From NCBI GenBank assembly GCA_018806985.1, contig JADANN010000433.1, forward strand, positions 1,488,001-1,552,000: DNA of 64,000 nucleotides, read 5' to 3'. This stretch comes from Angiostrongylus vasorum (lineage: Eukaryota > Nematoda > Chromadorea > Rhabditida > Metastrongylidae). Below the pieces are notes generated by a model. That model did not search any database. It was not told where the DNA came from and was given only the letters and a program-made list of their open reading frames with translations. The position numbers and the translations under genes were made by a program. Below are positions 1 through 10,204 of the stretch, piece after piece. The stretch's first letter is position 1, and every line of letters begins with the position of its first letter.

Positions 1-113
1 AGGTTCTATTATGTGCCCTTTTCTTATCGTGCATTAGTCACGCAATTGTCTACAGTATCTCAAAAGTAAGTCAGGACGATATGAGTAAATTTTCCTCAAC
101 ACTTTTTGAAATT

Positions 114-390
114 AGGAAGAGATAAAGCTTTCGCCGTTGGTTAATACCTGAGTAATGCGCCATGAATTCGACTTCACTAAGCATCGCTGGAGGTTATTGA
201 ATGCATATCTGGCCTCTAAAACGATTCGCGGCCTGCCGAAGTATCGAGCCAGTGCTGCTATTCTCCCAGACAAGTCTGGTGCCAATTTGCACACCCCAGA
301 GGAATGGAACGCTTGGTGAGCCTGGGGGTATGCGATCAATCCCAAGTGTACCGAAGGGACGCATGTAACTACTGCCTTACACGCGCCTCT
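114..390 (-). repeat. SINE family 1 (tRNA-derived), near full length
   Basis: Read on the minus strand it has a tRNA-like head (GCGTGTAAGGCAGTAG-type box A, ATTGATCGCATA-type degenerate box B), a conserved body containing CTTGTCTGGGAG, and a tail ending in GCTTTATC. The same body recurs more than 20 times in this window. Any reading frame across it is a by-product of the repeat. Confidence 0.75.
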
Positions 391-693
391 TCTAACATTA
401 AAGCCATATGGAGATCACAGGCAGTGTTTTTCACTTTTTAGAAAACAATGTTTATTCACCGACGTCCTGACAACATCTACACTTTGCACTTGTTAAAAGA
501 ATAATAAAAGAAACCAGTCTGGTAAACAAAATACCAGTCAATAGGAGATTGTATTTGAACCCGAAAAGTGATCTACTAAAAATAGCCACCGTGCTTCTAC
601 CGAAGCTCCCTCTTCAATTTGTTGAGCTTTCTAGAAGATGACGTATTTCGGCACGATCCCCTAGAACGATTCTTGGTTCTTACATTGGTAAGT
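391..693. other. intergenic, nothing recognised
   Basis: This AT-rich spacer lies between two SINE copies. I see no coding pattern or repeat family in it. Confidence 0.5.
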
Positions 694-704
694 TTGGTTG
701 CTAA

Positions 705-981
705 AAGGATAAAAAGGATATAGCTCTCGGCGATGATCACTCCTTGAGGGATGCGCCATGCATTCGACTTCATTAAGCATCTTTGGAGGTGATGGAATGC
801 ATATCTCGCCTTTACAATGACTCGCAGTTGCCTACCGGTGCATAGACCCAGTGCTGTTATCCTCCCAGACAAGTCTGGTAGCAATTTGCCGATGCCGGAG
901 GGATGGAAGGCTTGGTGAGCCATGGGCGCGGCGATTCCTCGTGTATTGGCGTCTTTAACCACTGCGCCACACGCGCCCATA
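705..981 (-). repeat. SINE family 1, full length with target-site duplication
   Basis: This is a complete minus-strand copy, from the GCGCGTGTGGCGCAGTGG head (box A) to a GGATAAAAAGGATA-type tail. It is flanked by an imperfect 11-bp direct repeat, ttggttgctaa (694-704) and ttgcttgctaa (982-992), as expected of LINE-mediated retroposition. Confidence 0.8.
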
Positions 982-1154
982 TTGCTTGCTAATATATTGT
1001 AGAACTAGATTGAGGTCTTAAGACGAAATGTTACGCGGGTGTGTAGTACACTGGTTGGAGGTACTTTGCAAATGCACACTTAGTCTTTGTTTCGATCCCA
1101 AGCGCAGAAGTAATAAAGCACAGCGTAACACAAAATAAATTGAAACAATACCGA

Positions 1155-1606
1155 CTTTTTTATTTACTGCCTTTTATAAGTCTTTACAACAGGGGTATTA
1201 TTTTTGAAACAACCTCATGATGCTGAGGTATTTGTAAAACTCCGGGCCTCAGGTGGCTACAGTGGGGAACGACTGCGCTATTACCCTTTCCAGGGGCTAA
1301 CGCGTTCACCACCACACCATGCAGGTCCTTCGTTTCCCAGTTTTCTTCCCAGCGCCATTAGCAATCACCCGTCAACGGGATTGATCTGGAAAGACAGGCA
1401 AAACGCTGAGAGAGAGGCGGAACGAATGAGCCGCATGGTGTGGTGGTGAGCGCGTTAGCCCCCGGAAAGAGTAATAGCACGTTCGTTCTCTATCGCGGAC
1501 ACCTGCGGTCCCGAGTTTTGCAAATATCTCAGCATCACTGTGGTTGTTTCAAAAATAATAACCTGCCGTGAAAACTTGTAGAAGGCAGTAAATAAAAAGT
1601 CAACAC
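1155..1606. mobile_element. family 2 fold-back element (inverted dimer of a tRNA-like repeat)
   Basis: The left arm starts TTTTTTATTTACTGCC and the right arm ends GGCAGTAAATAAAAAG, its reverse complement. The internal modules (AAATATCTCAGCATCA, the CGCGTTCACCACCACACC block and its complement) are also mirrored, so most of the element could fold into one long hairpin. Each arm carries the tRNA-like module seen singly at 30183-30325. No coding capacity is visible. Confidence 0.7.
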
Positions 1607-1617
1607 TGTGAATTCCA

Positions 1618-1845
1618 ACTACAGCCTCAGCTTAACTGGGTTCAATGCCGATTTGGGCTCTCCAGATTAATCCCGTTGACAGGTAATTGCTGATGGCAGT
1701 GATCGATAGAACTAGCTGACAGACAGGCGAAACGAAGGACCCGCATAATGTAGTGCTGAACGCGTTACTACCCGGAAAGGGTAATAGCGCGTACGTTCCC
1801 CACCGTCAGCATCATTGTGGATGAAACAATACTTTTCTAGGAAGA
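1618..1845 (+). repeat. family 2 repeat, single arm
   Basis: This is one arm of the same family directly beside the fold-back copy. It shows GATCGATAGAACTAGCTGA, GGCGAAACGAAGGACCCGC, ACGCGTTACTACCCGG and CAGCATCATTGTGG in the usual order, but the tail is degraded. Confidence 0.6.
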
Positions 1846-1920
1846 TAAAATCGCTAATTTCGTTGGCCACCGCGCTCATAATTTAAGCCAAACATGTATT
1901 TAACAACCTCTAACAGTGTT

Positions 1921-1992
1921 TGATGAGTTTGAATGCATGGCACATTCCTCAGGGACTGATCGACGCACCAAGCTTTATCCTTCTTCATCCTT
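1921..1992 (+). repeat. SINE family 1, 3' end fragment
   Basis: Only the last ~70 bp remain: GAATGCATGGCACATTCCTC, then ACTGATCGACG and CTTTATCC. This is a 5'-truncated plus-strand copy. Confidence 0.6.
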
Positions 1993-2288
1993 TGTCGTTA
2001 TCGACAGACGTCTTTTTTCTTATAACGGTGGAAACGGTATTGTCACCGATTAGTTTCTTGGTTTTTTCTTTAATCTTTGCGTTATTTTAATACGCAGGAA
2101 ATTCTCTACGACATCTCTCAACATTTATGCAGGAAAATCACGCGGTGAAAGTGTTGCCGAATAGAAACTCTCGCGTCAAAAGCGTTGCGATCTTGAATGG
2201 GCTTCAAAAGCATTGTATGACAATTTCGTAGAAAATGTTCCCTTACTGCTAGCATAACTGATCTTCTTGTGTTTCGCGTTTATTTCAG

Positions 2289-3044
2289 ACTTATCAACTC
2301 TATGTGTCATTTTTTATTGTGGACGAATGTCAGATGTTTTTGCCGCGGATGTTTTACATCATAACTCATTCATTGATTTCGTTCACGAACTGTTCTATGC
2401 AAAATATGCAAATCTGCTTGACCATTGAGAGAATTGTGGCCACTGTTCTTGTTGACACCTACGAAACCTACTGTATGCCGCTTGGCTCCATTCTGGTCAC
2501 CATAGTGGTGCTAGGGACAATCGCCGAAGTGGGATTAGGCTATAAACGGACCATTGCCGATATTCTGATGACAAACAGCTTAATCCATCATGATAAGGGA
2601 ACAAATGCTCTAGTTATAACCTTCGTCATCATCTTCATTATCTGTTGTATTACGCTGCTTATCACTATTGTGCTGTATTACTACAATTCCCATCGGAGAA
2701 AAAGAAGCACGTTGTCGTCGCGTTATCAAGCAGAAGAAAACGTTTCCATGTCGGCACTACTATGTATCATCTCCACCATTCAACTAGCGACATTTGCGAT
2801 TTATGCTCTTTCGATGACGTATCTGAAATTGGTGCTTGTAGAGGATCCATTATTGGATGCCTATAAAGAATTGGCTTATTTAGTACCACTGAACACACTT
2901 CTATTACCGGTTGCTACTATTATTTTCGTTAGAACACGAAAGAGAAAGAGACAGGACGGACTAGCAACTTTACTCAATCTGAAAAATCGAGGACCGCAGG
3001 GTTGGCAAAATTACTCAGAAATACTGAAACGCCAATGGAAATGA
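2289..3044 (+). CDS. serpentine (7TM) chemoreceptor, Sra superfamily, 3' exon
   Basis: The open frame encodes about 250 residues with five hydrophobic segments. They match TM3 (IITHSLISFTNC region), TM4 (SILVTIVVLGTIAEVGLGY), TM5 (ALVITFVIIFIICCITLLI), TM6 (ALLCIISTIQLATFAIYAL) and TM7 (LVPLNTLLLPVATIIFV). ERIVATVLVDTYE after TM3 and SSRYQAEENVSMSAL before TM6 are hallmarks of Sra/Srab/Sre receptors, the nematode chemosensory GPCRs. TM1-TM2 are missing. The frame is open back to a good acceptor, GTTTATTTCAG, ending at 2288, so the true 5' part should be in an upstream exon. The GTG at 2304 is not a credible start. The stop is at 3042-3044. I could not place the first exon with confidence: the 2.1-2.25 kb stretch is partly open but unconvincing. 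Family membership is well supported; the exact family (Sra, Srab or Sre) is not. It may be a pseudogene if exon 1 is really absent. Confidence 0.8.
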   Translation, partial: TYQLYVSFFIVDECQMFLPRMFYIITHSLISFTNCSMQNMQICLTIERIVATVLVDTYETYCMPLGSILVTIVVLGTIAEVGLGYKRTIADILMTNSLIHHDKGTNALVITFVIIFIICCITLLITIVLYYYNSHRRKRSTLSSRYQAEENVSMSALLCIISTIQLATFAIYALSMTYLKLVLVEDPLLDAYKELAYLVPLNTLLLPVATIIFVRTRKRKRQDGLATLLNLKNRGPQGWQNYSEILKRQWK

Positions 3045-3362
3045 GAATCATCATTTTATCAAATGGTAAAATATTCCTGGGAATTGTAAATTACTAAATC
3101 GAGAGTGTAATATAGGACCATTTTTCTATTTCGCTCCTTAGAAGATCTTCGAATATTCGAATGTCGTATATATTCGTTTCTTATTCGATCAGCCGAACAG
3201 ATGTGATCTTAGTAGATAAATTGGCCAATATTGGTCAGTACATGTACAGTTGTTATACATCTCTCTCTACCTTTCCACAGACTTTCATCTACACTTTTTA
3301 TTTCTTTTATAGTTGGTTGTTCAAATAGTTCTTTCTTTTCTGTACAGATTAAAATTAAACAG

Positions 3363-3632
3363 ATAAAGCTTTCGGCTTTGATATATCGTTCAGATATGCT
3401 TCTCAGATTTGTTTCCAATGAACATCGTAGAGGTGACTGAATACGTGTTTGGCCCATACAATAGCTTTCGAGGGCGAATGATGTGTCAAGTTAGTGCTTT
3501 TATCCTCCCATACATATGGCGTATCAACGCCGAAGTCACAACAGGTTTGATTAATCCAAGGCTAGGGATCGAGCCAACGTTAACGCGTGCATTATAGGGC
3601 ACCTCTAACTACTGTGCTGCACTAGCTCGGTA
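3363..3632 (-). repeat. SINE family 1, old diverged copy
   Basis: It retains the tail end (GATAAAGCTTTCGGC on +), the middle (GCTTTTATCCTCCC) and the head (GCACCTCTAACTACTGTGC). Divergence is high, so the insertion is old. Confidence 0.55.
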
Positions 3633-4295
3633 TGTAAACTAACTTAATTCGATTAACTAGCTTCCAATTAATCTCGACATTAATAAGGACGTTATTTGTT
3701 TTCACTTAAGAACAGACGTTAGTCAGCGGACATGGGACTGTTAATAGATTTTTGTGGTTCTCAAGGGATGACATTCCAATGATTTCGCTTTCTTCAACCC
3801 TAAAGGTGGACATATTGTAAGATACAGCTTTTTACTGCCAGCACTATATCTCATTGGAAACACAGTGGACAACTTTCAGTCTGTTACGAAGTATTCCCAT
3901 TCTTCTGCTATTCATGTTTTTTTAGAAAGACAAACTTTCTCAAGAAACCTATTTCAGCCCATCAATGAGAGTTCCTTGTAACAAGATAACTTATAGGATC
4001 TATCTAACGCACTCTTCTTCGTAGAACTTTGGATTAAAGCGTTCCAGTTGATATGTGGCTGTTTTGGAAGTGTGCACTAGCTTCTTCGTCATTAGAGTTT
4101 CTCCGTTTCACACAATAGCATCTGTTCCCACAAAATTTGATGAAAAATAGCCGTATCACTTACAGTAAACTCCATCTAGGTTCTAGATATTGACTCATTC
4201 GTGCCGACTATTTTGTGTGGCGCGATGTTTGTGACAAAGACCAATTCCATATCGGTTACAGACATGCTGGGTTTTTTTTTGACACTAGACTATAA
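3633..4295. other. intergenic, nothing recognised
   Basis: There is no family resemblance or long open frame here. It may hold the promoter or first exon of the ORF that follows, but no specific element can be pointed to. Confidence 0.4.
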
Positions 4296-4730
4296 TATTT
4301 CAATAGAGGAGGATGTGGAGTGTTGAGAGGACAGTATTTTAGAAGAGATTTTACCGCTCTTGTGACATTGATGATATGTATGTTATCACTTAGTGTTTGT
4401 TACTGTGGTCTGCCTTACAAACACATAGCTGTCGCCACATGGAAGTATATTGGATGTGTCGAGGCCAATTCTTTTTCATACCTTCCCATTTCATACGATA
4501 ACACGAATTATCGTGATAACTGGGACGAAGTAAGGATGGTCACTGGTTACTTTAGCTTTTTTGGTTGGGAAAGATTTTCCGAAAAATTATTCGGCGAGGA
4601 GAACAACTTTTTCATGGCAAGACATTACACAATATATTTGTTTGAGATGTTGTCGAATGAGCACGAAAACACTCCAGGTGGGTGCTATGTTGCAAAACAA
4701 ACCACTGAAAGGAAAATTCACGGGACCTAA
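4296..4730 (+). CDS. hypothetical secreted or membrane-anchored protein (possible exon)
   Basis: I do not recognise this protein. The frame is open from 4296 to a stop at 4730. No ATG precedes the hydrophobic stretch; the first in-frame ATG is at 4371, inside it, so translation probably enters from an upstream exon, possibly through the acceptor ATATTTCAATAG just before 4305. The N-terminal part has basic residues (RGQYFRRDF) and then a hydrophobic run (TALVTLMICMLSLSVCYC) typical of a signal peptide. The mature part begins near GLPYKH and is rich in aromatic residues (KYIGCVEANSFSYLP; GYFSFFGWERFSEKLFGEE). A possible donor, CCAG|GTGGGT at 4674-4683, would end the exon shortly after NEHENTP. 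It lies 1.3 kb from the chemoreceptor fragment on the same strand, but nothing links them. Some chance of being spurious. Confidence 0.35.
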   Translation, partial: YFNRGGCGVLRGQYFRRDFTALVTLMICMLSLSVCYCGLPYKHIAVATWKYIGCVEANSFSYLPISYDNTNYRDNWDEVRMVTGYFSFFGWERFSEKLFGEENNFFMARHYTIYLFEMLSNEHENTPGGCYVAKQTTERKIHGT

Positions 4731-4764
4731 TGCACTTCGTCCACTTGCGCTCCCCAACGCATAG

Positions 4765-5282
4765 CATACAATTCATAACGAGCCTTATTTGTTAACTAGG
4801 CATATAGCTTGAGGTTCAAACTGCTTTTTATAGTCCTGGGACGCATGTCAAAGTGCTACAGACAGATATTATCTATTCTTTAGACAACACAGATCTGTTG
4901 AGAACATCAAATTCAGATTAACAACAAATAGTAGGATGGCATGCCTTGAATGATCCTTGTCAGTATATCATAACAAAAACTCGAACCCAAATCGTATTTT
5001 TTTTCCAAGTCATACAACTAATCATAACCTGTGCATCTGCAACTTGCAACCGGCGACAGATGAGATGGGTCTCCAGCCGTTGTTGAGAAAATCATGAAGA
5101 CCAAATAGATGAAGAAGATGTGTGGAAAATGTAACCTATTCAAGCCACGTTGAGTTATTTACTGCAACAACCTGGACATTGAATAAATTCGAAACCAAAC
5201 AATGTTCGACCTTCTCCGAACGTCAGATTTTATGAGATCAATTTTTTTTATGAAATTATGTTTTACGACACGAATTTTTTAA
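4765..5282. other. intergenic, nothing recognised
   Basis: This is AT-rich sequence with no repeat family or coding pattern that I can identify. Confidence 0.4.
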
Positions 5283-5530
5283 CCTTTTTTACTTACTGCC
5301 TACTCTTTTTGATGGCAGGGTGTACTGCGAAATATAACTTCAACGAAGCTGAGATATTTGCAAAACTCTGGACCGCATGGCAAAAGATCGATAGAACCAG
5401 CTGAGAGACAGACGAAACGAAGGACCCGCATGGTGTGGTGGTGAACGCGTTACTCCCAGGAAAGGACAATAGCGCGTTCGTTCCCTACCATAGGCACCTG
5501 CGGTCCAGAGTTTTACAAATATCTCAGCTT
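5283..5530 (+). repeat. family 2 repeat, single copy with one inverted terminus
   Basis: It starts TTACTTACTGCCTACTC, then GCTGAGATATTTGCAAAACTC. It switches to the plus-oriented module (GATCGATAGAACCAGC, CGCATGGTGTGGTGGTG, CGCGTTACTCCCAGG) and ends AAATATCTCAGC. The fold-back structure is collapsed: only a short left arm survives. Confidence 0.65.
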
Positions 5531-6230
5531 CCTTGAGCTCGAATTTTTCTCAAAAACTGCCGATCACATCTATTCACTCTCAGAAGGAGTTGAAGGAATA
5601 AAAAAATTTTTATGTGTCATGCAAACAATCACCAATAGTCATACCCATTTAATAAAAGTGAGATTTTTATTGCAAGAAGCCAACGACGAAAACAATGTCG
5701 TATAGACGAGACTGGTAATGAACACGTACTGCAAAGGTTCCTTCAAAAAAAGGTTTATTAGGCTGGTCCAAAGATAATGGCAGACTTTTTTATTGAAAAT
5801 TCTAGAAACACATTTTATAATGAGCATTCACCGCTCAAACCGCTTCTTTCAGTCAAAGCTTATTTTTTGTTTAGTTACCAGTTGAGCAATACGCTGTGAA
5901 CAGATTTTATGCTGACTGAAGTAATGTAGGAATCAAATACAGTAAAATGGTGCTGTTTTGCTTCGTGAGTTCAAATCCTTTAAAAGGTTTTCAGCAAGCG
6001 AGACCGCCGGTGAGAGGCGGCAAGATTTCGGGTTACGTAGAACTTCACTGGAACCGGATTTGACGAACACAAGCATGATACGCCATGAAAACTGCTTCTT
6101 GCTTTGCATGTGTAATTCCACAACAATCTCCTGAGACACCGATCTTCACGCCTTTCTAGAAGCAGCAAATCACATAAAATTTCATGTGATCGAACTGCAG
6201 AAAACAAAAATCACGATTGCAGACATAAAG
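5531..6230. other. intergenic, nothing recognised
   Basis: Short open frames on the minus strand show no family features, and no repeat family is evident. Confidence 0.4.
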
Positions 6231-6232
6231 CT

Positions 6233-6316
6233 CATAAAAAGGATGAAGCTTCTGTGTTGAACAATTGTCATGTGTATTGCAGAGTGCCTCCGACCACTGC
6301 CTTACACGCTTCCCCT
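6233..6316 (-). repeat. SINE family 1, internally deleted remnant
   Basis: The 3' end (AAAAAGGATGAAGCTTCTG on +) is followed almost directly by the 5' head (TGTGTATTGCAGAGTGCCTC, then CACTGCCTTACACGC). The ~200-bp body is missing. Confidence 0.5.
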
Positions 6317-6414
6317 GGAAGACCGACATACGCCAACTAAACATCGAGACCGTTGTCATCTGCTGAGAAAAATATTCCACCACGAAATGGCGGCGCATGC
6401 TTTGTTCTACACCC

Positions 6415-9053
6415 GCCCATAATCCATGAATCGTACGAGATCCTCTGCCCTCGCATGGCCGTCTTCGCCCTTCAACTGATTCGTTATGAGAAGATCATAG
6501 TCATCAACTGCTACTGAGCGACCGATGCAGCTGATGAGCACGAATTAGATACATTCTACTATCAGATGGGGGAAGTTATTCGCAATGACAAAGCATATTA
6601 TGAATTCGTTGTCGGAGACTTCCATTCCAGAGTAGAAGAGGCTAACGAGAACGAATACACGAACGGAACACTTGGATTAGGAGAAAGAAATGAGAAAAAA
6701 ATCATGTTGCAGGATCGCTGTCTTCAGCACGTCTCTTTCATGGAAACTCGTTTTTCCAGAAAGAAGAAAGCACCCGTTGATCATGGGATCTCCTAACGGC
6801 ACGACTCATGCGGAGATTGACCATGTTCTGACAAACAGAAAGTGTTGCCTACTTGCCCCATCGGTAGTCCCGTCATTCTGTAGAACACCTAATCACCGCC
6901 TTCCTTTTGCGGAAAATCGATTCAGCCATTAACTGGGAAACAACTCATGAGATTGTCGAAGAATAAAGAGACAAGTGTGTATGACGAGGATGTTCTCAAT
7001 ACAATACTCTCCTTATGTGACTATCAGATTAAGGAATGCTCGACCGAGGAGTACGAGCAGCATGTCAAAGGACTGAAAAGCTGTCCTCAATTCGCCTCAG
7101 TTCCCAAAGCAAGAAAATCGGACCGTATCTCCAATAACAATAATGAGTTACTCGAAAAGAGAAGTAAACCGAAGCTTGAACCTACTACAACATGTTTAAC
7201 ACGGTTGGTAATAAGTACCAGCTGCAGAAGAGCTTTGCAAGAAGATCTACATCGATACAAGCAAAAGAAACTTTTGGAAGTAGCAGAGAAAAAAGAACTA
7301 GTCCGAAAAAAGTATCGTTGGGACATGTGCAACTATAATGCTCCACTATCAGCTCTGATAAACGAAGATGAGATCACCATAACTTCCTGCGATGATATGG
7401 AAATGATAACAGAAACGTTCTACGCCAACGTTTTCCGCTTAACAATCCCTGCACCATACCTTAAAATCCCTGTTTGAGAAAAAACCACCTGGACGTCGTA
7501 GGCTCGGGTTGCGGTAGAAAGCATGAAAAGAAGCACAGCTCTAGGACCACATGATATTACGGCCGACTTCCTTTGAGCTGGAAACCACAATTTACACGTA
7601 CTTCTCGCAAACCATATGATAGCCTACTTTCAAAACGAGAAAATCCCAGACCAGTGGTGGACGTCGCACACGGTAATCCTGCTCAAGAAAGGTGACCGAA
7701 CATGTCTTCGTAAATATCTTCCGATGTGCTTGTTGAACGTACCTTTCAAGATATTCACGAAAACAATCCTGTCGCGTGTTTCAAGGACATTGGATAAGCC
7801 CCACTCAATGGAGCAAGCAAGAGCAAGGATTTTGTTGCACGGACCATATCCAAGTAGTGCCCAGGATCACTGAAGATTGTCGGGAATACTACCTGTCCAA
7901 AGTCCTAACTTTTATGGAGTAGAAAAGAGCGTTTGACAGTGTCGAAACGAATGCAATCCTATTAGCGCTCGTCGACCAAGGAGTGACTCATTTTATATAA
8001 AAACTCTATCGGACTCTTATCGCAACTGAATTAAGAAAATACAGCTTTTCCGCCGACTTCTCACCATAGGCATAAGAAAAAGGGGTTCGGCAATATCAAT
8101 ATCGCCAAAGCTGTTTAGTGCCGCACTGCTGCGGAAAATGAAGTCACTCGATTGGGATGAGAAAAGCATACGATTGATGGAAAATTCCTATCAAAGCTTC
8201 ATTTAGCCTACGATATTGTTATCTTCTCAAAAAAGTACCAGCTAGACAGAGATGATGACAAATGATCTTAACGAGGCAGGAAAACGGCCCGACTACGCAT
8301 AAATCGGAAGAAGACTCAGTTCATGAAAAACCCATGGTGCGAAGGCGAAAAAATTGAATTGCAGAGACCACCTCGTGCGTTTACCTGGGACGATCAATGA
8401 ACATGGAGAACAACATGAAAGCGGAACTATATAAAAGAAGGAGAGCAGCTTGGGCCGCATTCGGGCCTCTCAAAGAAGCCACCGACAAACTGAAGAACCC
8501 GAAATTCCGCACTTACCTTGCCGATTCAGCGGTTCTCTCAAAGCTCTGTTCTGCTGCAGGAGGATGGTCTGATACTTCAACCAAGTGGAAAAATACTACG
8601 CACTCACAGGGCGCTTGAACGATGTCTTCTGAGGTATAACCGGCACTCTCAATATGTAGCCGGAATAGGAAGCTCTGATTTTCGAAATCTGTTACATCTT
8701 CGGGATCCAAGACAATATACATCGGTTGCGAAACGCAAATGGGCTGGCCACAAAATGAAAAGAACAGACGATAGATGGCCGAAGAGAACTGTAGAGTGGA
8801 TTCCACGAAAATGCAAACGTCCTTTAGGTCGGCTACCTACACGTTGGGCGGACTTGTTCGTAAAAAAATGTTCATCAGCTGTACCACAGCCTCAGTTATT
8901 TTACATAACGCAGTATGAGACTTATACGAGCCACCACAGTAGAATAAAACCACCACCGTGAACGGCGAATGCGAGGGAAAGAAACGAATGGCAAATGTGC
9001 TGAGGTCCGCACAACTCATGAAGGCGGAGCGACCACGTATTCAAGTAGGGTAG
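6415..9053 (+). mobile_element. RTE-type non-LTR retrotransposon (family A), decayed
   Basis: This is a plus-strand LINE with one protein broken by frameshifts and stops. In order it shows: APE-type endonuclease (INCYSATDAADEHELD near 6510; FVVGDFHSRVEE near 6610; catalytic-loop region SPNGTTHAEIDHVLTN near 6790); a linker (6947-7477); reverse transcriptase (IPDQWWTSHTVILLKKGDR near 7660; AFDSVETNAILLALVDQG near 7930; KGVRQGDTISPK equivalent near 8085, mutated; the catalytic FADD region near 8205 reduced to AYDIVIFS); and the C-terminal block (RKWAGHKMKRTDDRWPKR near 8730; LGRLPTRWADLF near 8830). The 3' end is TATTCAAGTAGG, similar to the tail of the copy at 35754. It cannot encode active enzyme. 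Confidence 0.88.
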
Positions 9054-9782
9054 TACAGACTTGTGGAAGACACCTTACTCTATCGTCATAGTCCTATAAA
9101 CAATTTATATGCAGTACTCCTTCAATTTTTCCACATTACTAGAATTAAAAGACCCAAAAAATTGGCAACTTGAAACGTAGACGAAAGACTGGGAAAAACC
9201 ATGATGTATTGCTGGACGAAATCCCATTTCTTTATTTCCTTTCGTGTTTCCAATGCGACCTACGAAACCAAAAAGAGGAAACGTTTCATGTACTCTAGAA
9301 GTTTCAATAGGATTTTATCACTGCAATTATCACATGCCTCACAGAGATGATGATCTGAAGATTCCAACAGTTTTATGACAAATGGTAAGGTTCAATATGA
9401 CGCAGGACATATCAAATGCATTGTATCCAATGCATCTCAGTGTTTTATATTAAAGGCTCCACAAATTGTAGTGGATATATTCAGAATCAGGCTCCGGTCA
9501 GTAAAGGAACATAAATCCAGCTTATAAGACAGCTTGCGTATGGTTGGTACAAAAGTTAACGCTGCACGAGATGAACGGGCTAGGCAACGAAGATTCACCT
9601 TATCCAACGTACTCCACAGATCACCCGCATAGTGGGATCGATCCCAAGCCGGTTAGTCGCGAGGCAACGTGAGCGAGGCCATAGTTGGTGGATGGGAGAT
9701 TAATCGAGAACCAAGAGCGACTTCATGTCTTCCTGGGACACAGATGGATCCAGTTAAAGAATTCCTGCTTCTCCTGCGCCGC
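9054..9782. other. intergenic, nothing recognised
   Basis: No coding pattern is visible. It ends at the duplicated target site of the next SINE. Confidence 0.4.
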
Positions 9783-9793
9783 TTTGTCACATA

Positions 9794-10070
9794 AGCATTA
9801 AGGATAAAGCTCTTTGCGTTGATCAATCCCTGAGGAATGCGCCATGCATTTTCATCGAGCATCGTTGGAAGTGATTGAATGTATACCTGGTCTTTACAAT
9901 GACTCGCGGTGGCCTACATATGTATAAAACTAGTACTGCTATCCTCCCAGATAACTCTGGTCCCAATTTGCCAACCCCGGAGGGATGGAAGGCTTGGTGA
10001 GCCACGGAGGATGATCGATCCCATGTGTGCCGCAGGGCACCTACGACCACTGCGCCATATGCGCCCTTAG
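9794..10070 (-). repeat. SINE family 1, full length with target-site duplication
   Basis: This minus-strand copy runs from a GCGCATATGGCGCAGTGG head to a GCTTTATCCTTAATG tail. It is flanked by tttgtcacata (9783-9793) and tttggcacata (10071-10081), an imperfect 11-bp duplication. Confidence 0.8.
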
Positions 10071-10204
10071 TTTGGCACATACTTTTTGTATTCAGGAGGA
10101 CATATCCATGCATGTGTGCTTAGGTGTGTTCGCAATTATCCCGATAGTATTCTGCAAGTTAATTCAGCCAAAAGCCTGTGACTGAGAAGTGTACAAGTGA
10201 GGGT

